A DNA stretch of 64,000 nucleotides from Vagococcus entomophilus (GCF_003987595.1 NZ_NGJZ01000002.1:310001-374000); one strand, 5' to 3'; shown: positions 34,339-44,789, counted from the first letter of the stretch. Program-made: numbers and translations. Notes: generated by a model not told the origin, from the letters alone.

Positions 34339-37300
34339 TTGATTGATGTAAATAAATTTGAGAGCATGCAAATCGGCCTTGCTTCTTCTGAAAAAATTAG
34401 AAGTTGGTCTTATGGGGAAGTTAAAAAACCTGAAACAATAAATTATCGTACATTGAAACCTGAAAGAGACGGTCTTTTCTGTGAACGCATTTTCGGTCCT
34501 ACTAAGGACTGGGAATGTGCGTGTGGAAAGTACAAACGTATTCGTTATAAAGGAATCGTCTGCGATAGATGTGGGGTAGAGGTTACTCGTTCAAAAGTTC
34601 GTCGTGAACGGATGGCGCATATTGAACTTGCAGCACCTGTTTCACATATCTGGTATTTCAAAGGAATCCCTAGTCGTATGGGACTTGTACTAGATATGAG
34701 TCCACGTGCATTAGAAGAAATTATTTATTTTGCTTCTTATGTTGTGATTGAACCTGGAGATACCTCTTTAGAGAAAAAACAATTACTAACGGAGCGCGAG
34801 TACCGTGAAAAACGCGACCAATATGGTCAAGGCTTCCAAGCTGGAATGGGTGCAGAAGCAATCAAACGTCTTTTAGATGACGTGGATGCAGATGCAGAAG
34901 TTGTGGCGTTAAAAGAAGAATTGAAAACTGCTCAAGGACAAAAAAGAACGCGTGCTATCCGTCGTTTAGATATCTTAGAAGCTTTCCGCAGTTCTGGCAA
35001 TGAACCTGGCTGGATGGTAATGGACGTTGTTCCTGTCATTCCACCAGATTTACGTCCAATGGTCCAATTAGAAGGTGGACGTTTTGCGACAAGTGATTTA
35101 AATGACTTGTATCGCCGTGTAATCAACCGTAACAATCGTTTGAAACGATTGCTTGATTTAAATGCACCAAGCATTATTGTGCAAAATGAAAAACGGATGC
35201 TTCAAGAAGCCGTGGATGCCTTGATTGATAATGGGCGTCGTGGCCGTCCGGTCACAGGTCCGGGTAACCGTCCACTAAAATCTCTTTCTCACATGTTGAA
35301 AGGGAAACAAGGACGTTTCCGTCAAAACTTACTAGGAAAACGGGTGGATTACTCTGGTCGTTCTGTAATCGTCGTAGGACCATTCCTAAAAATGTATCAA
35401 TGTGGTCTGCCAAAAGAAATGGCTATTGAATTGTTCAAACCATTTGTCATGCACGAATTAGTCAAACGTGGCGAAGCGAGCAACATCAAAAACGCAAAAC
35501 GTAAAATCGAACGTCAAGAAGATGAAGTTTGGGACGTATTAGAAGATGTGATCCGTGAGCATCCAGTACTTCTAAACCGCGCACCGACACTCCACAGACT
35601 AGGAATTCAAGCATTTGAACCTGTTTTAGTTGAAGGACGTGCCATTCGTCTTCACCCACTTGTATGTGAAGCTTACAATGCCGATTTTGATGGAGACCAA
35701 ATGGCGGTTCACGTACCGTTAAATGAAGAAGCGCAAGCAGAAGCTCGTTTGCTAATGCTAGCGGCTCAAAATATCTTGAATCCTAAAGACGGCAAACCAG
35801 TTGTAACGCCTTCCCAAGATATGGTACTAGGAAACTATTACCTAACAATGGAAGAAGATGGGCGTGAAGGAGAAGGAATGATTTTCCGTGATCTAAACGA
35901 AGCGGTTCTTGCTTTTAAAAATGGTTACGTGCATTTACATTCAAGAATTGGTTTGCAAACTTCTTCTCTTAAAAACAAACCGTTTACCTCTTGGCAAAAA
36001 GAACGAATCTTGATTACAACAGTTGGAAAAGTGATTTTCAATGAAATCATGCCACCTGAGTTTCCTTACTTAAATGAACCAACCGATTACAACTTGACTG
36101 TACAAACACCAGACAAATATTTTGTAGAGCCAGGTACGGATATTCCAGCCTTTATCAAAGAACAACCCATCATTTTACCGTTCAAGAAAAAGAATCTTGG
36201 AAATATCATTGCAGAAGTCTTCAAACGTTTCAAAATTACAGAAACCTCAAGAATGTTAGACCGTATGAAAGACTTAGGCTATAACCAATCTACATTCGCT
36301 GGTATGACTGTTGGGATTGCCGACATCATGAACTTGAAAGAAAAACAAGCAATCATTGATGATGCACACAAACAAGTAGAGGTCATCACTAAACAATTCC
36401 GTCGTGGTTTGATTACAGATGATGAACGGTATGAACGTGTTATCGGCGTTTGGAATGCAGCCAAAGACACCATTCAACAAAAACTAATGGAAAGTTTGGA
36501 TGCGAAAAACCCAATCTTCATGATGAGTGATTCAGGAGCTCGTGGGAATATTTCCAACTTTACTCAGCTGGCAGGAATGCGTGGACTGATGGCAGCACCA
36601 AATGGACGCATCATGGAACTTCCAATTATCTCTAACTTCCGTGAAGGTCTATCTGTCTTAGAAATGTTCATCTCCACACATGGAGCGCGTAAAGGAATGA
36701 CCGATACGGCCCTTAAAACAGCCGATTCAGGGTACTTAACACGTCGTTTAGTTGACGTAGCACAAGATGTAATTATTCGTGAAGATGATTGTGGAACAGA
36801 TCGTGGTCTTGACATTTCTTCTATCAAAGAAGGCAACGAAATTATTGAGCCTTTAGAAGAACGCTTAATTGGTCGTTATACCAATAAAGCTGTTCATCAC
36901 CCCGAAACTGGTGCAATTGTCATTGCCAAAAATGAAATTATCTCTGAGGATATTGCAAAAGAAATCGTAGATGCAGGTATTGAAACGGTTAATATCCGTT
37001 CAGTCTTTACATGTAATACCAAACATGGAGTATGTAAGCATTGTTATGGACGGAACCTAGCAACTGGTTCTGAAGTAGAAGTAGGAGAAGCAGTGGGAAC
37101 AATTGCTGCCCAATCCATCGGAGAACCCGGAACACAGCTTACAATGCGTACCTTCCATACCGGTGGGGTTGCCGGAGACGATATTACTCAAGGGCTTCCT
37201 CGTGTCCAAGAAATTTTTGAAGCACGTAATCCTAAAGGGCAAGCTGTTATCACCGAAGTAACGGGTGAAGTGATTGACATGCAAGAAGATGCAGCAACAC

Positions 37301-37989
37301 GTACTCGTGAAATCACGATAAAAGGTGCAACGGATACTCGTACTTATACCGTTCCTTATACTGCACGTCTAAAAGTTGCAGAAGGGGATACAATTCACCG
37401 CGGAGCACCTCTGACGGAAGGATCAATTGATCCAAAACAATTGCTTCGTGTTCGTGATGTATTATCTGTTGAAAACTATCTATTGCGCGAAGTACAACGT
37501 GTATACCGGATGCAAGGGGTAGAAATTGGCGATAAACATATCGAAGTAATGGTTCGTCAAATGTTACGCAAAGTTCGTGTCATGGATCCAGGTGATTCTG
37601 ATATCTTACCAGGAACATTGATGGATATTTCAGAGTTTAGAGACCGTAACTATAAGACACTTATCTCTGGTGGCTCACCTGCTACTGGTCGTCCTGTCTT
37701 ACTTGGTATTACCAAAGCATCTCTTGAAACCAATAGTTTCTTATCAGCAGCATCGTTCCAAGAAACTACGCGTGTGTTAACAGATGCAGCGATTCGTGGA
37801 AAACAAGATCCACTTCTTGGTCTTAAAGAAAATGTTATCATCGGGAAGATTATTCCTGCTGGTACAGGTATGGCAAAATATCGTAATATGGAGCCAAAAG
37901 AAGTAGGCGCTGCAAGCGAAAATGTTTACAGTATTAGTGATATTGAAGCACAAATGGCAGTTGAAGATGCTTTGAAAAATAAAGAATAA
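34339..37989 (+). CDS. rpoC: RNA polymerase beta' subunit
   Basis: 1216 residues from a TTG start with GGAGGG eight bases upstream (canonical [16 protein letters not shown]). The N-terminal zinc site ([19 protein letters not shown]), the catalytic [12 protein letters not shown] with its three aspartates, the bridge/trigger region ([19 protein letters not shown]) and the second Cys cluster ([13 protein letters not shown]) are all intact. It assembles with beta to form the polymerase core. 33 bp after rpoB. Confidence 0.98.
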   Translation: MIDVNKFESMQIGLASSEKIRSWSYGEVKKPETINYRTLKPERDGLFCERIFGPTKDWECACGKYKRIRYKGIVCDRCGVEVTRSKVRRERMAHIELAAPVSHIWYFKGIPSRMGLVLDMSPRALEEIIYFASYVVIEPGDTSLEKKQLLTEREYREKRDQYGQGFQAGMGAEAIKRLLDDVDADAEVVALKEELKTAQGQKRTRAIRRLDILEAFRSSGNEPGWMVMDVVPVIPPDLRPMVQLEGGRFATSDLNDLYRRVINRNNRLKRLLDLNAPSIIVQNEKRMLQEAVDALIDNGRRGRPVTGPGNRPLKSLSHMLKGKQGRFRQNLLGKRVDYSGRSVIVVGPFLKMYQCGLPKEMAIELFKPFVMHELVKRGEASNIKNAKRKIERQEDEVWDVLEDVIREHPVLLNRAPTLHRLGIQAFEPVLVEGRAIRLHPLVCEAYNADFDGDQMAVHVPLNEEAQAEARLLMLAAQNILNPKDGKPVVTPSQDMVLGNYYLTMEEDGREGEGMIFRDLNEAVLAFKNGYVHLHSRIGLQTSSLKNKPFTSWQKERILITTVGKVIFNEIMPPEFPYLNEPTDYNLTVQTPDKYFVEPGTDIPAFIKEQPIILPFKKKNLGNIIAEVFKRFKITETSRMLDRMKDLGYNQSTFAGMTVGIADIMNLKEKQAIIDDAHKQVEVITKQFRRGLITDDERYERVIGVWNAAKDTIQQKLMESLDAKNPIFMMSDSGARGNISNFTQLAGMRGLMAAPNGRIMELPIISNFREGLSVLEMFISTHGARKGMTDTALKTADSGYLTRRLVDVAQDVIIREDDCGTDRGLDISSIKEGNEIIEPLEERLIGRYTNKAVHHPETGAIVIAKNEIISEDIAKEIVDAGIETVNIRSVFTCNTKHGVCKHCYGRNLATGSEVEVGEAVGTIAAQSIGEPGTQLTMRTFHTGGVAGDDITQGLPRVQEIFEARNPKGQAVITEVTGEVIDMQEDAATRTREITIKGATDTRTYTVPYTARLKVAEGDTIHRGAPLTEGSIDPKQLLRVRDVLSVENYLLREVQRVYRMQGVEIGDKHIEVMVRQMLRKVRVMDPGDSDILPGTLMDISEFRDRNYKTLISGGSPATGRPVLLGITKASLETNSFLSAASFQETTRVLTDAAIRGKQDPLLGLKENVIIGKIIPAGTGMAKYRNMEPKEVGAASENVYSISDIEAQMAVEDALKNKE

Positions 37990-37997
37990 GCGCTTGG

Positions 37998-38032
37998 AAA
38001 AAGAGCAGGAATGATTCCTGCTCTTTTTTTTT
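37998..38032 (+). terminator. rpoBC terminator
   Basis: Stem AAAGAGCAGGAAT / ATTCCTGCTCTTT with a long T-run. Confidence 0.9.
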
Positions 38033-38034
38033 GT

Positions 38035-38724
38035 TCAATACAATGTAACAAGGAATAAACCAGCTGTTAAAAAGGGGACAAAGGGGATGACTTGGTGGTT
38101 AAGGGAAAAAGTCCAAGAAGAGAAATAAAAGCAAGCAAGAATCGCCAAAAACGAAGCCCAAAAAATAATCCATAAGACGGAATGTAAGTTGAGTAATAAA
38201 CACCAAAAAATCAGGATTTTGATATCGCCACCTCCAAGTCGGGAAGAAAAATAAAAAGAAAAAATCTTGAAGAAGAGGTAGCACCCAAACGCTTGGAAAA
38301 AATGAAGCATGAAAAAATTCTCTTCTACTATGAAACTAAAGAGGCATAGAAAAACAAAGACAGAATAGAGAAAAGGGCACACAATCAGGTAGTAGTAATC
38401 GGTAATTGACAGGCATAGAGCCATGAGATAGAGTAAAAGTAGCCAAAGTGGTGTGTGCCTTTGAGTATATAGATGTACAAAAAGGAATGCGCTATTGAGG
38501 ATAAAACTATTGAGAATAATGGCATCATACCTGCCTGAATAATCGGATATCCTAGTAAATCTGAGAGGATTTGCGACAAATGGAAAAAGAGTGGAAGAAG
38601 TGTCTGTTAGTAAGTTATGATAGGACTTTAGATTATTAAATAATAAAGGCGGTAAAATGAGACAAACATCTAGCAAGATACGACCAAAATATAAACCAAA
38701 GAAAAAATAAATGAATGTATTCAT
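38035..38724 (-). CDS. Prepilin peptidase (A24 family)
   Basis: 229 residues, six to eight membrane segments. The two catalytic aspartates of the family are visible: SITDYYYLIVCP in mid-protein and the RLGGGDIKIL motif (GxGD). Such enzymes cleave type IV-pilin-like precursors, in this phylum mainly the ComG pseudopilins for DNA uptake. The N-terminal cysteine-bearing methylase segment of full-length PilD/ComC is not recognisable, so it may only cleave. ATG at 38724 is set by AAAGGAG. Comes after and opposite to the rpoC terminator. Confidence 0.75.
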   Translation of the reverse strand: MNTFIYFFFGLYFGRILLDVCLILPPLLFNNLKSYHNLLTDTSSTLFPFVANPLRFTRISDYSGRYDAIILNSFILNSAFLFVHLYTQRHTPLWLLLLYLMALCLSITDYYYLIVCPFLYSVFVFLCLFSFIVEENFFMLHFFQAFGCYLFFKIFSFYFSSRLGGGDIKILIFWCLLLNLHSVLWIIFWASFLAILACFYFSSWTFSLNHQVIPFVPFLTAGLFLVTLY

Positions 38725-38793
38725 TGGCAACTCCTTTATGCGTTTTTTATTAAATACGTAAAAAAGTGAGGGGTTCATTTTAGGAGGAAAATC

Positions 38794-40317
38794 ATGAAGC
38801 AAGAGTGGACCTTAGGCGTGGATATAGGCACAACTCAAACCAAGGCAGTTCTTTTTGCAAAGACTGGACAAGCACAAAAAAGCTTTTACCAAAAGTATCC
38901 TACCAGTCACCCTAAAGTGGGGTACGCAGAACAATCCTTGCAAGAGATCGAACGGGCAGTTCTGTTTTGTATTCAAACTGCTAGCAAGTATGCAACAGAA
39001 AAAAATAGGACGATTAAAGCCGTATCATTTTCTAGTGCGATGCATAGTTTTGTTCTTTTAGATCGTCAAGATGAGAGTCTGACTAATTTGATTATTTGGG
39101 CGGACACGCGCAGTGAATCAGTGATAGAGAAGCTGAAAAAAAGCAAGCTCGCGCAAAAATTTTATACAAAAACAGGGGTTCCGACTCATGCGATGAGCCC
39201 TTTTGCAAAGTATTTGTATTTTAAAAAGGAAGAACCAGAACTTCTTTTAAAAGTCGACAAAATCTTAGGTATCAAAGAATATCTGCTGTACCGGTTGTGT
39301 GGGGAGTTTGTGAGTGATTACGGTTGTGCTTCTGCTACGGGCTTTTGGAATTTTGCTACAAAAGACTGGGATGAAGAGATTTTATCTTTTCTAGCTATTA
39401 AGCGAAATCAATTACCTACACTTGTTCCACCAACTTATCAACTACGTCCTGTAACGGAATTCGGACAAACTGTTTTGCCAGAAATGTCGGCTATTCCCTT
39501 TGTGATTGGCAGTTCAGATGGCATTCTAGCCAATGTTGGCCTAGGTGCGCTTAAGGATGGTCAAGCGACCTTATCGCTTGGAACGAGTGGAGCCATTCGA
39601 ACGATGGTTCACAAGCCTCAAATTGATGTGCAAACGCAAACGTTTTGTTATATGCTGGACGATACACATTGGCTTGTTGGTGGGGCATCTAGTAATGCGG
39701 GCAACGCATTTGAATGGGGCATCAAACAGTTGTTGAGTAGTGAAATAAATTTTGGTAAGAAAGAATACGAACAATTATTTGAAGAAATTGAACATATACC
39801 CGTCGGTTCAGATGGACTATTCTTTTTCCCTTACCTTTGCGGGGAACGAGCACCTATTTGGGATGCAAAAGCAAGTGCTAGTTTTGTCGGGTTGACAATC
39901 AAGCATACGAATCAGGCAATGATGCGTGCTATTTTAGAAGGTGTGGCTTTTAACTTGGCTCAAATTTTAAAAGAAATTATCCAAATTTCTGGCTCTGTGA
40001 CCGAGCTTTTAAGTACAGGTGGTTTTTCAAATTCTAGGGTTTGGAAACAGCTAGTAGCAGATGTGCTAAATTGTCCGTTGTCTTTTCCTGAAACGGTAGA
40101 AGCATGTTGCTACGGCGCTGCAGTGGTTGCTTGGAAAAGCTTAGGAGAACTTGACTCGTATCAAGCCGTAGCAAGCTTGAATACGATACAGGAGCTTGTT
40201 TTACCAAAACCAGAACAATCTGCGCAATACCAACAGCTGTATCCTGTTTTTAAAGAGTTGCAAGGGACAATGGCAACAAGCTATCAAAAACTACGAGAAG
40301 TATCGAATCTCAAATAA
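38794..40317 (+). CDS. FGGY-family sugar kinase, gluconokinase-like
   Basis: 507 residues. ATPase-core motifs in order: phosphate 1 TLGVDIGTTQTKAVLF, the sugar-binding WADTRSE, GLGALKDGQATLSLGTSGAIRT, and adenosine motif LSTGGFSNSRVWKQLVADVL. The overall pattern is that of Gram-positive gluconate kinases (GntK, FGGY type), which make 6-phosphogluconate; xylulokinase-like activity cannot be excluded without a tree. No sugar transporter or regulator accompanies it. ATG with AGGAGG site. Confidence 0.8.
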   Translation: MKQEWTLGVDIGTTQTKAVLFAKTGQAQKSFYQKYPTSHPKVGYAEQSLQEIERAVLFCIQTASKYATEKNRTIKAVSFSSAMHSFVLLDRQDESLTNLIIWADTRSESVIEKLKKSKLAQKFYTKTGVPTHAMSPFAKYLYFKKEEPELLLKVDKILGIKEYLLYRLCGEFVSDYGCASATGFWNFATKDWDEEILSFLAIKRNQLPTLVPPTYQLRPVTEFGQTVLPEMSAIPFVIGSSDGILANVGLGALKDGQATLSLGTSGAIRTMVHKPQIDVQTQTFCYMLDDTHWLVGGASSNAGNAFEWGIKQLLSSEINFGKKEYEQLFEEIEHIPVGSDGLFFFPYLCGERAPIWDAKASASFVGLTIKHTNQAMMRAILEGVAFNLAQILKEIIQISGSVTELLSTGGFSNSRVWKQLVADVLNCPLSFPETVEACCYGAAVVAWKSLGELDSYQAVASLNTIQELVLPKPEQSAQYQQLYPVFKELQGTMATSYQKLREVSNLK

Positions 40318-40373
40318 GTCTTTCTTTTTTTAAAAATTTACGCTAATATGAACTTATATATTAGGAGGGTAAA

Positions 40374-41057
40374 ATGAAAAGTAGATGGATTTTTGGGAGT
40401 ATCGTTTTTTTGTTTTTATTAGGAGGCTGTGTACGTAGTGAAAAAGAGAAAGAGCAAACAGCAAATTTGTTTATTGAATACATGTTTTTGGGAGAAAAAA
40501 AACAGTCATTTGAAAAAAAATTTAGTCAAAGTAAAGAACTGATAGCTTTGTCCCAGCAGACACGAGGGATTTTTCAAGAAGGGTTTATTGAAGGATTTTT
40601 GCAAACAGAAAATCAAAGTATTTCCTCATTGCAACTACAGGAGCTTGCTGCAACTTTTTTTGATCGCGTAAAGCTTGTTAGTACATTTAGTCAAGTGAAA
40701 ATGCAGCAAAGAAAAAGTGTAGTTCAAGTTTGGTATGAAATCTATGGCTTGGATATGGTGGGCTTGATGAGCCAGACATTGGCAACATTTAGTCAAGAAG
40801 TAAAACAAACTCAGACAATCTTATCAGAAAATGAAAAATCAGAGCAATTATTAATCGTTTTTAAAGAAAGCTTGCAACAAACAAAAAGAGTGGAAAAGCC
40901 CGTAACGGTCAAGCTGCTCTTTGTAGTTGATCAAAAGAACAAATGGAAGTTAAAAAAAGATACTGGCAAGCAATTAGAAAAGCTTTATTATGCGTTTTTA
41001 CTTGGTAAAAAAAATCAAGTGGAGTACGTCAAAGATCTGACCCAAAAAATCCGCTAA
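40374..41057 (+). CDS. Lipoprotein of unknown function (DUF5105-like)
   Basis: 227 residues with a lipoprotein signal ending FLLGGC (Cys19 lipidated). The mature part is helical and charged, with an early EKEQTANLFIEYMFLGEKK that resembles small enterococcal and listerial lipoproteins of the DUF5105 type. AGGAGG before the ATG. No functional motif; the preceding kinase is 56 bp away and may be co-transcribed, as no terminator separates them. Confidence 0.7.
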   Translation: MKSRWIFGSIVFLFLLGGCVRSEKEKEQTANLFIEYMFLGEKKQSFEKKFSQSKELIALSQQTRGIFQEGFIEGFLQTENQSISSLQLQELAATFFDRVKLVSTFSQVKMQQRKSVVQVWYEIYGLDMVGLMSQTLATFSQEVKQTQTILSENEKSEQLLIVFKESLQQTKRVEKPVTVKLLFVVDQKNKWKLKKDTGKQLEKLYYAFLLGKKNQVEYVKDLTQKIR

Positions 41058-41178
41058 AAAAGTCATGTGTCACGTTATTAAAGTGAACGTTTTATTGTGA
41101 AAAAACAATTATGTATTTTGTAGGAATTTACTTGTAATTGAGCAAAGGGTTTTCCTTAGTAGCAGTTTCGTATTTGAA

Positions 41179-41208
41179 TATAATTATTATTAAATGATAA
41201 TAATTATA
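41179..41208. promoter_or_regulatory. Fur/PerR-type palindrome upstream of dps
   Basis: TATAATTATTAT (41179-41190), six-base spacer, ATAATAATTATA (41197-41208), a perfect 12-bp inverted repeat. It resembles the sites of Fur-family repressors. A promoter follows at 41236-41264. Confidence 0.6.
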
Positions 41209-41235
41209 AAAATAAGCGCTGATAACGCATTATAT

Positions 41236-41264
41236 TTGATTTTATTTTTAACTAACGGTATGAT
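41236..41264 (+). promoter_or_regulatory. dps promoter
   Basis: TTGATT, 17-bp spacer, TATGAT (41259-41264); start site about 25 bases before the coding region. A second -10 (TATAAT) lies inside the palindrome at 41179. Confidence 0.55.
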
Positions 41265-41295
41265 GAAATAGTAAAAATAAGAAGGAGTGAAGAAA

Positions 41296-41790
41296 ATGAG
41301 TTATCAAAAATCAAAAGCAGTTTTAAATCAATTGGTGGCAGACCTTAGTCAATTTGCAACAATCATCCATCAAACACATTGGTATATGAGAGGGGAAGAC
41401 TTCCTTACATTACATCCTAAAATGGATGAGTATATGGATGAAATTAACGATCAATTAGATGAAGTGGCAGAACGCTTGATCACAATTGGTGGGGCTCCTT
41501 ATTCAACATTAGCAGAATTTGCTGCCCATACAAATTTAGGCGATGAAACTGGTACTTATCAAAAATCAACAGAAGAGCGCATGGCACGTTTAGTTGAGGG
41601 ATACCGCTATTTGCAAGCTTTATACGGTAAGGGAATCGAAGTTTCTGGTGAAGAAGGAGACGACGTTACCCAAGATATGCTGATTGCTTGCAAGGGTGCT
41701 GTTGAAAAGAATATTTGGATGTTACAAGCAAAACTTGGAAAATCTCCCGAAGTCGATACGGTAGAAATTGAAGTGAAAATTAAAGGATAA
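41296..41790 (+). CDS. dps: Dps-family ferritin-like DNA-protection protein
   Basis: 164 residues, one ferritin-like four-helix domain. The inter-subunit ferroxidase residues are present: IIHQTHWYMRGEDFLTLHPKMDEY and the DEVAERLITIGG following helix. Dps dodecamers oxidise and store iron with peroxide and so protect DNA. ATG at 41296 has AAGGAG eight bases upstream; the GTG at 41287 would overlap it. The upstream Fur/PerR-like palindrome fits peroxide or iron control. Confidence 0.92.
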   Translation: MSYQKSKAVLNQLVADLSQFATIIHQTHWYMRGEDFLTLHPKMDEYMDEINDQLDEVAERLITIGGAPYSTLAEFAAHTNLGDETGTYQKSTEERMARLVEGYRYLQALYGKGIEVSGEEGDDVTQDMLIACKGAVEKNIWMLQAKLGKSPEVDTVEIEVKIKG

Positions 41791-41807
41791 TTTTTAAAAT
41801 AAGAAAA

Positions 41808-41849
41808 GTGGGTGACTGTATTTTATTGATACAGTTGCCCATTTTTTTT
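41808..41849 (+). terminator. dps terminator
   Basis: Stem TGGGTGACTGTAT / ATACAGTTGCCCA followed by eight Ts. Confidence 0.85.
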
Positions 41850-41862
41850 ATAAGCAGAAACG

Positions 41863-41913
41863 TTGTCTTCTATCTTTTTCTTTGCTATACTTTTTTTGTG
41901 ATTAGTGTCACAA
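41863..41913 (+). promoter_or_regulatory. nox promoter with Rex-type operator
   Basis: TTGTCT (41863-41868), 17-bp spacer, TATACT (41886-41891). The palindrome TTGTGATTAGTGTCACAA at 41896-41913 covers the start site and matches the Rex consensus TTGTGA-6-TCACAA. Rex releases DNA when NADH is high. Confidence 0.75.
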
Positions 41914-41939
41914 TAATACTGAAGGAGAGTGTTCAAAAA

Positions 41940-43280
41940 ATGAAGGTAGTAGTCGTAGGATGTACACACGCGGGAACAGCAGCAGTCAAAAATATTCTTG
42001 CTTTACACCCGGAGGCAGAAGTGACGGTATTTGAAAGAAATGATAACATCTCCTTTTTATCTTGCGGAATAGCTCTTTACGTCGGCGGAGTTGTAAGCGA
42101 TCCCAAGGGGCTTTTTTATTCAAACCCAGAAGAATTGGCCTCTTTAGGAGCTACAGTTAAGATGGAACATGATGTGACTGAAATAGATGTACAAGCACAA
42201 AAAGTAAAAGCAAAAAATTTACAAACAAACGAAGCATTCGAAGTTGCGTATGACAAGCTTGTTATGACAACAGGGTCTTGGCCAATTATTCCACCAATTC
42301 CCGGACGTGAGGCAGAGAATATTTTGTTGTGTAAAAACTATAATCAAGCCAATGTGATTATCGATAAAGCAAAACATGCACAAAAAATCGCTATTGTTGG
42401 AGCAGGGTATATTGGTATTGAATTAGTCGAAGCTTTTGTGGAATCTGGCAAAGAGGTGACCTTGATTGATGGTCTAGATAGGATCTTAAACAAGTATTTG
42501 GATCAACATTTGACCGATATTCTGGAAACAGAATTAAAGGAACGTGGTGTCACACTTGCCCTTAATGAATCTGTATCAGAATTCAAAGCAGATGATCAAG
42601 GAAAAGTTCAGCAGGTAATCACCGAAAAGGGTAGCTATGAGGCAGATATGGTCATTATGTGTGTTGGCTTTAGGCCCAATACTGATTTGCTCAAAGGAAA
42701 AGTAGAGATGTTGCCAAATGGAGCTTTGATTGTGGATGAGTATATGCGAACAAGCAATCCTAACATTTTAGCAGCTGGTGATAGTACAGTGGTACACTAC
42801 AATCCAAGTAACTTGAAACAATACATTCCACTAGCCACAAATGCAGTTAGACAAGGCATGCTTGTTGGACAAAACTTAACGGAAGAGCGCATGGCATATA
42901 GAGGCACCCAAGGAACCTCTGGCTTATATTTGTTTGGCTGGAATATTGGCTCAACGGGCGTGACAAAAACCAGTGCAGCGTTAAATAATTTAGAAGTACG
43001 TGCAGTTGAATTTGAAGACAACTACCGGCCAGAATTTATGCCGACAACGGAAAAAATCTATATGCAATTGGTTTACGAAGCGGATACCCACCGAATTGTG
43101 GGAGGACAGTTGATGTCGAAATATGATGTCACACAATCAGCCAATACTTTATCATTAGCTATTCAAAACAAAATGACGGTTGAAGACTTAGCAACGGCTG
43201 ATTTCTTCTTTCAACCACATTTTGACCGTCCTTGGAACTACTTAAACCTACTTGCACAAGCAGCGTTAGCACAAATGTAA
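41940..43280 (+). CDS. nox: Water-forming NADH oxidase
   Basis: 446 residues, the length of the Enterococcus faecalis enzyme. An FAD-binding Rossmann motif (VVVVGCTHAGTAAV), conserved His10, redox-active Cys42 in FLSCGIALYVGG, NAD motif AIVGAGYIGIELVEAF and the second FAD motif ILAAGDST are all in place. It reduces O2 to water with NADH, using a Cys-sulfenate, and regenerates NAD+. An ORF extends upstream to 41808, but ATG 41940 carries the GGAG site and the family start. Rex-type operator on the promoter agrees with its role. Confidence 0.95.
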   Translation: MKVVVVGCTHAGTAAVKNILALHPEAEVTVFERNDNISFLSCGIALYVGGVVSDPKGLFYSNPEELASLGATVKMEHDVTEIDVQAQKVKAKNLQTNEAFEVAYDKLVMTTGSWPIIPPIPGREAENILLCKNYNQANVIIDKAKHAQKIAIVGAGYIGIELVEAFVESGKEVTLIDGLDRILNKYLDQHLTDILETELKERGVTLALNESVSEFKADDQGKVQQVITEKGSYEADMVIMCVGFRPNTDLLKGKVEMLPNGALIVDEYMRTSNPNILAAGDSTVVHYNPSNLKQYIPLATNAVRQGMLVGQNLTEERMAYRGTQGTSGLYLFGWNIGSTGVTKTSAALNNLEVRAVEFEDNYRPEFMPTTEKIYMQLVYEADTHRIVGGQLMSKYDVTQSANTLSLAIQNKMTVEDLATADFFFQPHFDRPWNYLNLLAQAALAQM

Positions 43281-43291
43281 GCACAAATGCT

Positions 43292-43325
43292 AAAACCACC
43301 TTAAATGGAATAGGGTGGTTTTTTC
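43292..43325 (+). terminator. nox terminator
   Basis: AAACCACC / GGTGGTTT stem followed by a T-run. Confidence 0.75.
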
Positions 43326-43471
43326 TTTTTTGCTAAAGATAAAAAAAAAAGAAAGTAAGAGCGGTTGATATTTTAAGTAAGGTTTGTATAATTAAAATAA
43401 GAACAAAATCGTTTGTTAAATAAATAGTCAATAAATAGAAAATGAGATTTTTTTAGAGGGGGTCCAAGTAA

Positions 43472-43684
43472 ATGGAAAAAGAACAGGTCGCGACGCAAAG
43501 AAATTATATTTGTCATAGTTCAAACTTTGATCAACCCTTTACTGGGTGTGTGATTAAAAAATTGGAAAACAGCTGTATTGTTGAAATCATCAGATGGACA
43601 GCTGAGGACGAATTTATGGTCTTTGATTTGCTGAGTAAGACGGTCATCCCCTACGCTCAAATAGTAAAAAAGGAAGACGAATAA
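43472..43684 (+). CDS. Small conserved-type protein of unknown function
   Basis: 70 residues, soluble, acidic, with beta-rich IVEIIRWTAEDEFMVFDLL and two cysteines. A strong AGAGGGGG ribosome site and a terminator behind it argue for a real gene. Family not recognised; it reads like a small SH3/KOW-like or carbon-metabolism accessory domain, but that is only an impression. It lies alone between nox and the citrate regulator. Confidence 0.6.
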   Translation: MEKEQVATQRNYICHSSNFDQPFTGCVIKKLENSCIVEIIRWTAEDEFMVFDLLSKTVIPYAQIVKKEDE

Positions 43685-43711
43685 ATAGTAAGATACAAGG
43701 AATTCAAATAA

Positions 43712-43757
43712 AATACTGCAGTCCCGTTTATCTAATAAACCGGACTGCAGTATTTTT
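43712..43757. terminator. Bidirectional terminator
   Basis: Stem of about 18 bp (ATACTGCAGTCC-CGTTTAT with ATAAACCGGACTGCAGTAT) with A- and T-runs on both sides; serves the small gene and the convergent citI. Confidence 0.85.
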
Positions 43758-44700
43758 ATTTTAATAAAGATAAAATTTTTAAAGCACTTTTTTCATCGAT
43801 GAAAAAATGAGTGAAGAAGTCTCCTCGAAGCGCACCTAAAACTGCTTCAGCTTTGAATTTTGAGTTACTTACCCCAATCCGAGTTGGGACATCCAAGATT
43901 TGCTCTAGGCTTAGACCAAACGTTGGATCATTTTCCAAGTTTAAAAAGTGTCCGTATTGATCAAATGGTCGCCCATAAACTAACCCACAAGCTTGAGCTA
44001 AGTGATTGCCAAATAGTAGGTGGCGATTGCGATTCCAAGCCTCTACACTAGTGATAGAGGCAGGGGTGGCAATACCCGATAAAATAATATCGGAATGAGC
44101 AGCGGTCAACAATGTCTTTTGTAAAATTGGCTCTAAAGCGAGTAACTCACGTGCTTGGCTGTTGATGATATACAACGGGGCACTAAGCGTTAGATATTTT
44201 GACTCATATTTCATTGCCGCTTTTTGTACAAGACGCATCGAACCAGCTAAAGATTGATATTTTCCGATTTCTCCGATAAATTGGGTAAAGATGAGCTTTT
44301 CTCGGATTTCTGGTTTGAATTGCTCGATGACCTTGTAGACACTATCCCCCCACGAAAGAGCTACAACATTCGCACTTTGAATAAATTCTTGCACACAATG
44401 TGCGGTGAAATGCCAAAAATGAATATCACGATGGGCCAAGTCCTCGGTATCTTTTAAAATGAAAAGTTTCGTTTTAAAGTGCTGATTGAGGGAGTTCTCT
44501 AGTTCGTAATTGCGCTCATAGGGAGAGCGGATGTTAATGGTTACGATGCCAGACTCTTTTGCCTCACTCAAGTATTTCAGTATTTTATAACGACTTAGTT
44601 CATATTTTTTGGCCATCTCAATGACAGGGATATTTTCTAAATAAAAATCTTTGGCTAGTTGGATTAAAAGTTCATTTTGTTCATCATGATAATTGTTCAT
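43756..44700 (-). CDS. citI: SorC/DeoR-family regulator of citrate metabolism (CitI type)
   Basis: 314 residues: N-terminal helix-turn-helix (NIPVIEMAKKYELSRYKILKYLSEAKESGIV) and a SorC sugar-binding-type sensor domain (VVALSWGDSVYKVIEQF; SIILSGIA-like DIILSGIATPAS). It is divergent from the citrate operon. In Weissella and Leuconostoc, CitI of this family activates cit genes when citrate is present; E. faecalis instead uses the GntR-type CitO. Its own promoter has an extended -10 (TGGTATAAT). Binding to the A/T palindromes at 44795 and 44834 is inferred. Confidence 0.8.
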   Translation of the reverse strand: MNNYHDEQNELLIQLAKDFYLENIPVIEMAKKYELSRYKILKYLSEAKESGIVTINIRSPYERNYELENSLNQHFKTKLFILKDTEDLAHRDIHFWHFTAHCVQEFIQSANVVALSWGDSVYKVIEQFKPEIREKLIFTQFIGEIGKYQSLAGSMRLVQKAAMKYESKYLTLSAPLYIINSQARELLALEPILQKTLLTAAHSDIILSGIATPASITSVEAWNRNRHLLFGNHLAQACGLVYGRPFDQYGHFLNLENDPTFGLSLEQILDVPTRIGVSNSKFKAEAVLGALRGDFFTHFFIDEKSALKILSLLK

Positions 44701-44789
44701 AGACTCAAGCCTTTCCCTAATGTACTTATCAATATTATACCAAAAGTGTCAAGCTCTAAAATTGATAAAAATAAAAAATAGACATTTTA

